Assembly: GCA_022497145.1 (NCBI GenBank)
Contig: MU385855.1
Location: 930,001 to 994,000, forward strand
Direction: 5' to 3'
Origin: Rostrohypoxylon terebratum
Lineage: Eukaryota > Ascomycota > Sordariomycetes > Xylariales > Hypoxylaceae
Length of the DNA stretch: 64,000 nt
Shown in pieces: positions 45,478 to 57,899 of the stretch. Numbering within the stretch: position 1 is the stretch's first letter; each line of letters starts with the position of its first letter. Position numbers and translations under genes: made by a program. The notes beneath the pieces are model-generated. The model worked only from the letters and a program-made list of their open reading frames with translations, was not told where the DNA came from and searched no databases.

Positions 45478-45846
45478 CTAGGATATTTGAAACTCATCCC
45501 CGTACCCTCCATCCCAATGTTTCAAAACGCTTAAAAACACATGCAAGTTAAAATCAAAACGCCAGCCAAGATGCTTCCCAAGTCCCAAGTCTGCAATGAT
45601 GATGCATACTTCCCAAATGATTAAATATAAACAACAAATTAGCAACAAAATTCGTAGAACGTATCGTGATGCTGGGTATCGAGTAATCGCATAGCTCATT
45701 ATCACGGCAGTCCCGTCGTTCTCAACGCCTGAGACCTTCGGAGATTTTGTGATATTTTCCGCACTCATGATTCGGCTCGACTTAGATGAAGGTGGCGTCT
45801 GAGAGCGGGTAACGGTGGAAACTTCCCCATTCGAAGTCTGAAACAT
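45478..45846 (-). CDS. Possible small membrane protein (weak)
   Basis: A continuous frame of 122 residues with one strong hydrophobic stretch (YVLRILLLICCLYLIIWEVCIIIAD, here described as residues ~62-86) after a polar Ser/Thr-rich N-terminus. I do not recognise it. It could be a real small single-pass protein, a lost exon of the zinc-cluster gene upstream on the same strand, or chance. The absence of a second candidate exon and lack of family resemblance keep confidence low. Confidence 0.22.
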   Translation of the reverse strand: MFQTSNGEVSTVTRSQTPPSSKSSRIMSAENITKSPKVSGVENDGTAVIMSYAITRYPASRYVLRILLLICCLYLIIWEVCIIIADLGLGKHLGWRFDFNLHVFLSVLKHWDGGYGDEFQIS

Positions 45847-46336
45847 GCCGTGCCCTCAAGTCACTCCGCCGAAGGCCATACTTTTTTTCACCGAACAGTC
45901 GTAAACCTCCGAGTCAGTCCTAGAGGCTCTCTAAACATGGATAATCCCCATTACGAAACTTTCGAATAACTCTTGCGGTTGCTCGCGGTGTTCGTCCAGA
46001 TTTCCGACTCCATCATTGTCTCATATTCTCTGAAAAAAGTTTATCGTAATGCGTTCGGCCGTATGTATAGTAAATAAAGTCGTCGTGATAATCTTTGGTG
46101 TCCCAGCCTAGCTTTAATAAGGACGGGGATAATTAAATGATTAAGACCCTTCCACCAAATCTCCGTAAATGAGTACATCGAGTCCGGTCCGGATTAGAAT
46201 ATGGCGCTATTTGTGAACCGGCAATGATTTGAACTTCGAATTCCGATATACTACTAATAAGAGACCAAGCTACTATACCCGAGTATGAGGTCTCCTGCAA
46301 AACTAATGTGAGCATTATGATTACTTAAAACGGCTG

Positions 46337-47942
46337 TTATACAAAGATGGTTTGCGTTGTAAAGTAATGATGGCAATGACAGTAATTGCACATAATCAGG
46401 GGTTGAACGTACGGGTCTGATTGCCACGGCCGACAAATATCACGGGGCATTTCATGGTGTTGCCAGGCCGGCATACTACCACTTGCTACCCGCTTTATCT
46501 CTGGAATAGGGATCATCGCCGGGAGGCGACTTGAGGGTGGTGGCGGAGGTTGCCTTGGATAGTCATCGTATGAATATCTCATCCTCTTTGCAGGTAGGCC
46601 TGGAAGCAATTCAGGAGAGGGGTGGCTGTGGGTGATCTTAGTAGTTCGAGGCGAAACTGGCGTGCTCGAGGCGCTTCTCGGCCTTCCAAATTCTACTGCA
46701 CTAGGGTGCGGTCCGAGCTGTCTAGGTATCTCATGTTCGGCCGGCGAAGCGACCGGGGAGGTATTGTGGCCACCACGAGGGCTAAAGCTATAAGTTAGTA
46801 CATAGAAGCCACCACACTAACAAATTAATTTTCGAAACTTACGCATTCTTGAACTTGCAGACTCTACCGAACTTTTCGCACTGAACGCACCGAGGGTAGT
46901 CCGGGTCGCACTTTATCTTCTTCTCCCGGCACGTTAGACAGGCGATCGCAAGTCTCTTTCGGGGCTTTCCAGCCTTCGTGACACCCCAATGAGCATTAAC
47001 AGGTTCTCCATCAATAACGGTCTTGCAATGAGTCCCATCGTCGTAAAAATAGCACATTCCTTCTCCAGGCACCTCTGCCTGCTTCACAAAACGAGGCAGA
47101 AAGTGGGTCCCTGTCCAGATCTTGGGACCTAGTCCATCCTTGACTGGTGCTCCTTCCGGGGCGATAGCGTTAGCCAGAGGCGGCGAGTGATTCGGCGGTT
47201 CCAAACGCATCGGGTGCTCCCTCTTGAATGGCGGGCTTGAGTCAAACCCTAGTCGCTGACCTAGAGGGGGGAGCGGCATACGCTCTGAGACCGACCTGAA
47301 TGGGGGAGTTGGCGGTCGAGATTCGAATACATACTCTGCCCGTCTTGAATCCGGATGGGTCATAGGAGGCCACCTCCCAACAGAAGCAGGTTCTGACCGT
47401 GTCACATGGTGTACACGTTCAAATTCATGCGTCGGAGATCTGAGCGGTCCAGGAAACTGGGCAGAGACTGAGGGAAGCGTTGGTCTCTCGGGCTCCAACC
47501 TCGGCTCGTAGACACTGCGCGGTTGGCTCAAAGACGGAGAGACGTTTGGGAAGTAAGAAGAGCTTCTCGAGTCTGGTCTATCCATCGGAGAGTGAGTGCT
47601 ATGAAGGGGGCTTGGACGATCCGGAAGAGGGGAAAGTGCCGGACGGACATGGTGAGGAGGTCCGAATAAGCTACTCAGAGGCGGAAGTTGCTGTCGAGCT
47701 GCACCACTTAGATTATCTCTTCGCATCTGACCCTCTTCGGGGTCTTTGGTTGCTACCATATCTGGCCTGGTGCTCGGATCATAGCTAGACATAGGAGGAG
47801 AGATAGGTACGATGGTAGGCCAAGTTCGATCCTCGGAGGCTCTAGGAGTGTGAGTTGATGAGGAACTCGGGCTTGCCAATCCAGGAGGGGTATCAGGAAT
47901 GGCTGACGGGTGGTGAAGTTCTAGTCTGGCTCGTATCCCCAT
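46337..47942 (-). CDS. Zn(II)2Cys6 zinc-cluster transcription factor
   Basis: Two exons (complement: 46843-47942 and 46337-46787) join in phase to 516 residues. A long Pro/Ser/Arg-rich disordered region (about 1-270) precedes MCYFYDDGTHCKTV and VNAHWGVTKAGKPRKRLA, then the zinc cluster: Cys335, 338, 345, 352, 355 and 362 in the spacing C-x2-C-x6-C-x6-C-x2-C-x6-C, which binds two zinc ions and contacts CGG-type DNA sites. The basic KAGKPRKR just before it is a likely nuclear signal. The frame ends soon after WQSDPYV, and no fungal-specific middle homology domain follows, although from memory relatives continue into one. Met at 47942 was chosen because the 46 codons above it include a WTWTWT run from a CAAGTC repeat and look like leader. 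Target genes are unknown. Confidence 0.83.
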
Positions 47943-47982
47943 TGAGATTGAATGTGATATTTGATAGTGCCTTATAGCATAA

Positions 47983-48006
47983 CAAGTCCAAGTCCAAGTC
48001 CAAGTC
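47983..48006. repeat. CAAGTC hexamer repeat
   Basis: Four exact CAAGTC copies lie just upstream of the zinc-cluster gene start, on its 5' leader side (the gene reads leftward). Confidence 0.88.
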
Positions 48007-48144
48007 GAGTAGCGGTTTGAAGGCTTCTGGTTGGGTTTGTGGAAACCAGAAGAAAGTAGGCGTAGGGAGGAAATATACACTACGTTAGTTGCTCTGATTT
48101 TTGGTATCTGCCGGTTAAAGGTCGTTTGGCGGCGCAGCTAAGCA

Positions 48145-48180
48145 AGCACACACACACACAACACAACACACACACATACA
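48145..48180. repeat. CA dinucleotide tract
   Basis: An interrupted CA repeat of about 35 bases, upstream of the zinc-cluster gene. Confidence 0.85.
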
Positions 48181-49758
48181 CCCTCTCTAAGCTGTAAGTT
48201 CTCGAGCCGAGTCGCTCAGAGTGGCCAGAATCCCGGGTAATTGGCTGCTGGTTATCCTGTGTGCTGGCGTCCAATCCAGACCGTTTCCTGGTCGATTTAT
48301 TTGAGTTACTGGAGAAAATGTTGAAAATAGTTCTACGTGTTGACGGCTTAGTCCAAGATAGCGAACAGTGTCAGATGTATAAGCTGACGGAGGCGAAAGT
48401 GATGAAATCGGTCTCGACTCGTGTGACTGTCAAATTTTCGAAAAGTTGTATGATGGGTGAGTTATGGGTGAGTTCTCGCGAGTTGAGCAGTATGTTCGAA
48501 ACAAGTGGCCCAGCGTCACTCAGTTTAATGTACAGATACAGTAAGTAATATGTATGTGTCGGGCGTGTCGATGAGGAAATATGATTCGAAGAGAAGAAGA
48601 AGCGAGTAAAGGAACGAAAACGAGAGGATGAGGTAGCGTATGTATGTAAGTATGTAAGTATGTATATGTATGTAGGTATGGATGTATCTGGTGTAGTGCT
48701 AGTAGTGACTCGACCTGTCACGTACTATAAAATAAAGGTGGGTTTTGTTACTTGCTTGAATTCCCGGGGTCACCTCGTCCACAAAAGATCGATGTAAGGA
48801 ATGAATAATAGCTAAGGCGATTTCAAGGACTACCTACTAAAAGGACTAGATCTTCATCCACAAGTACGTACTACTACTATGTATGTATCAGCCATAGCTG
48901 CCATGGAGCCATGGAGCCATGGAAGGTACGGCAGGCATGACAGGCATAGCAGGCATGGCAAGTACATACTAGTATGTAGTATAATAGCAGGTAGGAACCG
49001 GCAGCCGTCATTTACCCCGGTCATAAATCCAATTGAGTTGAAATTCAAGATGTGTGCTCTTTCCCACTTCTGATGTGGTTCTGATGGGTATCGGCTCCAA
49101 CGGCATGGGTATGATATTGCGGGAGAGCAACGTACCTACCAAGTCAGCTAAACGGCCGAGTATACCTGTCTAAGTCTAGGTGAATCGAATAGGTAATAGG
49201 TATGGATATCAAAGTACATCCATGCCCAGTGATCTCTGGGGCGGCTCGAGTGAGTGTACTATGGTACTTACATAGTACATATACTACGTACTAGTAGGTA
49301 GTATCCATGGATGTACTGCGTACTGCGTACTCGGTAAGGGAAACTGAGGAAACTGAGGTCAGGGTCAGTGGCTAGCTAGGGTAAGGATCAAATTCAGGGT
49401 CAGGGCCATTGGTTCAGGGACTTCCAAAGCTGTTACGGCGTTGCGCTAGTAGCATAGTGTAGGTACTTGTACAATACATACCTCCAGGCATGCTCAGCAT
49501 GCTTAACAGTGAACACGCCTACGCAGTACAGGCTTATTATTACTAGGCACGCAGACAAGCTGAGATCATAGATCATAGGGCGAGACATGCCCCCGGAGAT
49601 TCTATGCAGGCATGGCGATGAATTTGGAAATGCAATACGCGAGATGGTCGGGAGGTCTAGCTAGAAACTTGTTAGTACCGTGGTCTAGGTAAGTTAAGTT
49701 GGTAATGCCTGGCAATGCCTGGTAATGCCCCTGGGCAGTATGTAATGCTTAGGGGGTT

Positions 49759-49793
49759 TGTGGATTGTGGATTGTGGATTGCGGATTGTGGAT
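49759..49793. repeat. Seven-base tandem repeat (TGTGGAT)
   Basis: Five copies, one with a single change (TGCGGAT). Non-coding. Confidence 0.88.
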
Positions 49794-52700
49794 TGGGAAA
49801 GAGACGTGATGTCGATTCTAATTGTGGATCTGGTACATTTTTTAATCGACGGAGCTGATCGACCAAATTAGACAAGGTATCAGGTATCTGACCATGTATC
49901 CCATGTATCCCATCCATATTTCATGTATCTCCGTAGTGCAGCCCGTGTAAGCGGTACCTGCCGTATTGTATCATCAGTACATACATAGTACAGTTTTCTA
50001 ACCCACCGGTACGTACCATGGTCCGTGACCAACTCGATTTACCGAAGTGCGCGTTTGTCAACCTATCATCACAGTTGCATGCTTGTGGAACGTGCTTTGG
50101 GTATATGGGGTAACTACCTAGGTTATCAACATAAGCGAAGGGGTCTTGCAGCACCGAGTAAGAATTCTAAGACTCTAAAGTGAGTCGTCTGTCACAAATC
50201 AATGGATCAACTTTGTTACCGATTATCTTTTGTACATGATAATATGTACTAGATTTCTACAAAAGGAGACGATCAACGATCAACAATCGATGGAGATAAG
50301 GATAGGAGACACAAGAGGCCGCCGTCGTTCCATGAAGAATATCCAAGCCATCCAAGCCGTCGCAAGCATCGAAACTTGCGAAGAAGACAACTTTGGAAGT
50401 CTCGCCGCTATCATCCTCAAGGAAGCGCCTAACACTGAACCAAGAAATCGGTTATTAACTATTAGTTTTTAGCGACTTCGTATACTTGATTTATGCCTAC
50501 AGGCTACATTAAGCGCATAGTAAATGAGAGCCAGGATGGCGTATTATAGTAAGTCTCTGGTATTACGTGACGACGAAAACGGGTTCAAGACCGCGTATAC
50601 ACATACAAGGTAATCTTAAGACAACATCTTGTTAATGACGGCTAATTGGTACTTAACAAACCTGTCTAGTGTGATACCAATGCTCTGGGTACACTAGTTA
50701 GTTAGTACTGGATAAACTTGTTTAGTCTCCTTGTCTCATGGTCTCCTTGTCCAGCTCCTTGTCTCCTGAATTTCCGTGTTGCTTGCTTGGTTCTTACTAC
50801 TACATAGTATGTAGGTAGTGGTTGTCTTGGTATATTCGGCTTCATCTACCGCGAACGGAATGCATGCCACTATGGTATAGCAGCTCGCGACCGGACTGTG
50901 GACTGAGGACTGTGGACTGCATGGACCTTTTGCAGCCGTGGCGCCCGTAGCCGCACACTAAAGACCAAAAGAGGCTTACTTTATAAGTTATTGAGTGATT
51001 GGAAGACTCGAACAAGTCTCGACCCTTTGTTATTAAGGCTAGCTATCCCAAATAATCTTGTTGCTGACTTCCAAGAAACTACTGTTTAGTTTGAGTTAAT
51101 CTAGGCAGTCTGGGCTGCTTAGTGAGAAAAGTTGGAAGGCTCATACGATCAGCAGCCGAATAAAGCTTGGACAACTCGAACTACTAGGCCATTCCTGGGA
51201 AAACTTACGGGTGATATTCTACTTAGTACGTCTCCTATTAAGTAAGACCATTCCCCGTCGACCCTTCCGCTTCCTTTTGCCTGGGTTTGGGACTACGTAC
51301 TCGGGGCTTGGGGGTTTAAGGAGGAGAAAGTGGAGGTACGAACCCGAAAATTATTTTCGTGTTAAAAATAATTCTTATCGGCCGAGAGGGGAGGAGCCGC
51401 TCAAATGTATTCATGCTCATCCATGTACCGCTAGGTATGTATGCCATGCCCCCTGTATTATTCATCAACTACTACGGATGGACGTATTAAATCTAACATG
51501 TTCTGGTGGTGTCAATTGGCTCCAAAGCTACTAGGCATGTATGCATACTGTTCGTGGTATTCCAAAGTTTTGCTCTTGTTACTGATGTCTGGATTAAGGG
51601 GTTTAATGACTACGACATTACTTACATAGGTAGGTACCTACATAACTAAGGACCCAACCCTCTGGGCAAATACATCCAGTACCGACGATTGTACCTCTAG
51701 CGACATCTCGCCTCTTACTAGGTACATAAACCTAAACCCCGAACCCGCATTCCTCGCTAACTTTGTCCCGGTAGGGAATGGGCTGATGAGCTAGAAAGGA
51801 AAAAGGAAACTGGGGCTTTTTGCTTCCAGCCCCGCCACACACCTATGTAATGTAATCATCACCAAATACACCAAAGAAAGACAAGAAAGACTGGCAGACT
51901 GGATGGCGTTTTTTTCCTTCTCTCTTCTTGCTTCCTGCTTCTCCTACCAAGCGACCCGCGCCGGACTAAACTTGCGCTATCGAGATACTTTGCATGTACT
52001 GCCGCTTGGTGCTGAGAACGGCATTGCAGCTCATGCTAGCTCTCCAACGATCTAGGCAGAGACAATCCCTCAATTATCAATTCGGCGGTATTCGTAGATC
52101 GTCGAACATGCCGGGCAGCGAATCCGGCCGAAAAGAACGGATCCAGCTGCCAGGGAGGAAATCAAAAGCCGACAACTTGTGGAGAGACAATATCCCTCCA
52201 ATGACAGTAGGATGCCATAGGCTTGGCTTAGCTACCTTGGAACCATAGGCTGCCCGACTGTGACCGGCAATTGTTTTCTATCACCGGCAGCTAACTGGCA
52301 AACTAAATTTATCATGCAAGGGTATTTACCATTCATCGACTCATCGCTATTCGAGAGAGTTTTTTTTTTTCTTTGGGCAGTCGAGCACATGCTGTGACGC
52401 CTATGACATGGCGGATTAGTTGTGCTACTGCGCACAGCGCATTGGGAGCCTCATGAAGTTGGGCTCATTCGCACTGCGGGAGTTTACGCGCATGTGTAAA
52501 TGTTGCTTAGCCGATGAACCTATGGCAGATCTATATCAAGTCAGAATCTGTGGGAGGACAGGAGGGTTAATAGATCATTTCGTGTTCTGTTTGCCACCAA
52601 TCGTGACCTCGGCGAAACGTAGATGGGTGGATGAAGCACGAGCTGAACTGGCTGCTTAGCACGTTTAGGTGCCCAAATTTCATACGGTTTCGAGACTGAA

Positions 52701-55700
52701 AGACGCCTCCTACGACATATGTGTTGCTCCTAATGTTTAGGTTATGTCGTGCTCCCTAGATAGCCGCCACGCTACGAGCTAGCGATCATCTTGACTAAAT
52801 CCAGCTGACCGGGCTAAAGATGGATCAACATTTGGACACGATTCTCCCCCTACCACTGATTGCGGTGCTCATGTGACAAGCCCGATTGTCGGAAGAAATT
52901 TCGCTTTATGATCTGTCGCAACACGACGGCCTTCGGTCAGGCCAAGGGAGCGCAGAGCGAGAGAACTCGAATGATCTCTTCAAGGATGGTCGTAGAATGG
53001 GTACTTGCAGGCTAATATGTATTATGACCACTATCCTTCTCCAATATGTAGTCAAATCTAAGTTAGCATGGCGATTAAATAGGTCAGGCAAGCCACGAGG
53101 TCATCTAGCGTTGACTTCCAACTACAGTATCTACAGTCTCGGAGGGGTCCAAGCTCTCTTCAAGGAACAGAAGGCCCATCTTGATCTACTAAGTAAGTAG
53201 TCTAACGTTCAAGCCACGTCTCATCCTCCCGTGTGTAGCTTCTTCTCCTGCGTCATCCCATGTGGTACAGATTAGCGAAATGACAGTCGTGGCTCAGCAA
53301 ATCCACAATGCCGAATTGCTAACCCCTGACCGGACTTTGATGTGCACACAAAAGCACAAAAGCACACTATGATCGACAACCCCCGGACGTAAGGGCCACC
53401 GCTTCCTGCCCGTGTGAGCAAGGTTCTCCTGCGGGACCGTCAAGGAAGATTACATACCCCCTTGAACCACTCTACCAATATGTAGTATTTTATGATCGTT
53501 CTAATTTTTTAGTCTGACATACTATAGTAGAGCACGGTGGGAGATGTGCGTAGACCCATACATGTCTCATGCATTCCCGTTGAGATGTCGGGTCTATGTA
53601 CCGCAGTTGCGGCTCAAACCTTGACCTTCCGAAGCAAACCTGGATCTTATGACGATTATTAGTTTTTTTATATCCGATGGAAGTAGTGCCGAAAGCAACC
53701 TCTTCATACTTGAATTTTCAGGAACTAACACTCCTCCGAAGATGTTTCGGAAGGTCCTTAGGGGCTGGTGAGCAGCGTGATCGTGGAAAGAGAAAAGTCA
53801 TCTGAGCAACCTTCCTCATTCCTAAGCTGCTAAGTTATCGGGAGTTCATAGTAATCCCGGTACGTAAGTGAAAAGAGGACGAGGCTAATAGTACATAGGT
53901 ACCTAGTACTAGTACATACCTACCTACAGTACATACTACTAGGTATGTAGTAGTAGTCATAGATTAAGCTGGGCTGAAATCTTTGGTGCGCACTGGCGTT
54001 CAAGGAAAAACAGCTTAGCATGAAGCGATCCTTGGGACTCGTTCGGCAATTACACAATTGTTCTCCTTATGATCCGTGCCCACGGACACTAACGAGATAT
54101 GGGCAATATCTACATAGTACATGGTGCTCACTGCTTATGCACGTCGTAGCATCACGGATGTCTCTTAGTGCTGGGTAGAGGGTACCACCACTTAGTATTA
54201 TCCATAGAGAAAAAAAAGCTGGTGCCTGGGGAATAGGGGTCATTTTTTTTGTGACGTTCGCAATAATAAAACCCGCCTGTTAAGAACTCAGGATCGGCTC
54301 TTAGACAGGTTAGACAGGGCCATGTGGCTGGGTAGCACTCTCAGCTCAAGCTCCTTAGCGGCTGCAGGCGCTTGCCGGGCGGCACCTTGCTTCTTGCCCC
54401 GTGCGTCCCTTCCAATAGTACTACTATGTATGTAGTAGTAGTAGGTACACACGGTACATCCAATGCATGGAGATGTATTAGGAAGTAGTACTACTAGCTA
54501 CTCGGCTAGCAAATACTGCACGGTACTTACTTGTCTCCATACGATGATCTTCCATTTTACGCCAACAACAGGTTCCATCATGCACTATCAGAACTATTTT
54601 TTATACGTACCTATTAGTAGTAATATCCATATATTCGGGTGTAATTAATGAAGGTTATTTCGTATTCCGCAATTTGCTATATGTACCGAGTGACTCTCAC
54701 GAGCGCCACATGTGCACATGCCATACACAGCTTACTTATGCGAAGTTACACCTTACAAATAGAGTATGTAGGTTCGATGTTCAATGCTCCAAGGTTGCTA
54801 GATTTAGCACGATCCGTGGTTTGACAGGCTTGTGCCGAAGTAACACGCAATATGTAACTGTTTTAACATCCCCAACTTCGTTTCGAGTTACATCTTTTTT
54901 GAATCGGTAATCGCTGCAATACATGCTCTTGTCAGGAAAACCAAGGAAACTCTTAGCCACATATTATGTACATACGTATGCATGAACCGCTCCGGCCAAT
55001 AATGCAACTCTAATGTGCCGAGAAGGTCAATAAATCATAGAAGATTTCTTGAAAAAAAAAAAACGAAATGTTTGCGCGGAGCGTCGTACAACAAGCGAGG
55101 CTAAAGCACCTAAGCCTTGGAAGTACGTGGGTAGCGAGATATCAGAGTACATATGTAGGTACCTATCTACATGCTAACAGTACATCTCGGTACGTACTTT
55201 AGATACTTTAAGTACTAGTATGTATGTATATATAGGATACCGTTTCGATACTATGATCTGATAAGAATGGGTCAGATCGGTAATCAGTGGAAGCTCAGAC
55301 CAATAGAAGCTTAAGAAGCTTGTTTCGTGGGCTTCTGGGCTTTTTCTAGAAGCATTCTACGGACCGGAGCAGCCCCGGAAACCGATCCCGAAAAGACAGG
55401 GGTGTCGGTGCTCTCACTTTCCTGTTCAAGGACGAAACCCGAGCCTCTGCCAATAATCTTCCCTTAACATCCCAATAAACCGGATCACTCTCCCTAAACA
55501 AAAATCCTCCTCACTTGCCAAAACACATCCATACATCCATCCATACATCCATGATTCCATATGGATACTATGTCACTTATGTTACATACCACGCACTATG
55601 CGTATGAAGCTTGCTTAGCTACGCGCTTACATATTATTATTATCATTACAGCATATTACAGTGTGTTGTATGTTGGTCATGCTCATCCTCATCATGCCCT

Positions 55701-57871
55701 TATCCTCATGTTTGGGAGCCGTTGCAACGTATCAGTCGGTATAATGGGCACAATCGGTATAATCGGGTTTGCCCTTGGAATTTGTTTCCGTCAAAAGCCG
55801 ACAAAGAGGTCGTCATGAGCAAACTTCCAAGTTACTCCAAGATACGCGCATAGAAGCAATCTTAGAAGCTTCTGATCTTCGCCTGAGACCGATCTGCCTC
55901 CGCCTCGGCAGTCGTCTGTACATGTATGTATCTTGCCGCTGACAAGATTTGCCATGTACCATTCGATAGGATCCCTTCGATTGATGAATGGCGGCACCCA
56001 CACGGGACACCACCTGGCGCGATGGCGTTAACTAATCAGCCATGCTCTGTGCCATATTAATACATTCCCAAGGAAATCCTTCATGCTGGACCACGTTCTG
56101 TGGCGCCCTTCCTCGTTTCGCATTGGTCACCTCTTACATTCATCCAGAATAGAGGGATTCTGCGATATTGCAACAGCTCACATCCCGCTTTGCATATAAG
56201 ACAGGCTGAGCAAATGTGAATCATAATAATTAATCAACAACCAGAAAGGCGGGCGACCGCGGGGTTAAGCGGTTCTCGGGTCTATTTTTAGACGTCGAAG
56301 CATGCAACTCAATAAGACGGGTATTATGATCAAAGGAAAACGGCGTCGTGTCTCCCTCCCAATCCAACCGGGTAGATACCTACTGATACAGCGCCATCCT
56401 ATTATATGATATAGGACGCATCATAATACCTATAATATCACCTACCGGTTGACTAATGATTTAATAAACCATCATCAGATGGGAGGAGTCAGAGTAATAT
56501 CGCGTTGGGCTCCGAGATCTTGTTTTTTTTTCCACTATCTTACCATACCCAGATCCGCCCGCCCCATCAGCGTCAGCAACCAAAACCCCCCTAAGCAGCT
56601 AGGTACTAAAGTCCAAAGTACTCACACGACTAGCCCGACTAGCCTCACGAGATCTCGCATGTCGCGCAGCCGCATAGGATCATGTGTTGTGACCAAAAAT
56701 CGATCCAACGGGCGAGACTTAAGTGCAAGCACACCATGTGGAATTTAAACACCGCCTTTCCTTTATCTTAGTGTACAGACTAACAGGATCAAGAGGATGA
56801 TGGTGCAATAAGGAGGCGTGAAGAGGGAAAATGGTCCATTGTCTGATCTTCGGGCCGGCCCCCTTTTGATCTGTCAGACTAACCTGGGATGTTGCGCATA
56901 CGCAAGCTTATGAACAACTGCCCCGACTGCCCCGTCTTGGGTTCTCCTGACCCGGCCGAGTAGCAGTAGGTCAGTCTAGGCCTCCCCAATTTCGATAGAA
57001 CCCTTTGGGAGTTAATAACCACCAATTTAGAATCGAGAAACGAGAAACCCCCATGCCAGATACTACTACTAGGTAGGTATGTACTGCGCGCATACACACA
57101 CACATACACATATACACACATAGCTGTGTCCTTGATTTAGGGGGGTTGCGTCTACTTCAAGTAATGCCGGCCGTCTTACAGCATAAAAGTATGCAATATA
57201 CGGTTACTATCCAACGCCTCTGCCGCGCATAGGGGACCTCTCCTGGTCCCGAAAAAACGTCAACCTGAGGCCGGCGCTTCTGCAGCTCCCCTTCATATTC
57301 GGTCCATCGTTATTCAGTAACCGGCAATATCCAGCGGCAAATAGGCTGTTATCCTAATCTGCATTCGCATAAGCCACAGTGGAGGTCACTCGGCCATAGA
57401 ACTCGAGATAAGACGGGACAATGGCCTTCCTGATGGTCTTTCGTCCGAACCAAGTGTTTTGCGCTACGTTAGACTCGGTACTCCAATGCCGACATGCGCG
57501 ATATTCGTCCTGATATACTATAGCACATTCAGAGCGGAAAAGGTAGATCCCAGCGCTCATCGGAAGCGAAATACGGAGATGACGAAGCCGCCTCCTTAAC
57601 AATTGGGTGTGAGGGGTACGCATCGTGAGACATCTCCTAGGGTAGGTGATGCTGCAGGAGCAATACCGATGCAATTTCATCTTGCAGCGGAGTCCAGAAC
57701 AAGCGGGCGAGACCTTAGGGTGTTCAAGGGATGCCCCACGATTTTTAAAGAACCGCGCATCGAAACAGAAACGGTCCCGCAGAAACAGGAAGATGTCTCC
57801 CGCGATCCCTTAGTCACCAACCCCGAATGCGTCGAATAATATTAATATGTCGCATCGTATTCGTGCGGTGC

Positions 57872-57899
57872 CTAGCATGCCTAATAACTAGCATGCCTA
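57872..57899. repeat. Duplicated 12-mer CTAGCATGCCTA
   Basis: Two exact copies of CTAGCATGCCTA are separated by four bases (ATAA). The inner GCATGC is palindromic. Confidence 0.8.

Larger units (their letters stand above)
40940..46336. other. Gene-poor region of about 5.4 kb
   Basis: After the MAU2 3' UTR I see no supportable gene except one weak small frame at 45478-45846. The region contains T-runs (42140-42165), TATTTATC-like repeats (42715-42775), a TGTA microsatellite (44468-44493), a G-rich stretch (43615-43630), CCTAGGTA words and one TACTATGTA (43068-43076). Confidence 0.55.

Noticed and set aside
50230..50472. 80-codon frame with a protein-like middle
   Set aside because: Too short and without homology I can recognise; could be a gene fragment but nothing supports it.
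52420..53200. Two frames of 79 and 104 codons
   Set aside because: Slightly protein-like composition only; no motif, no partner exons, no consistent phase between them.
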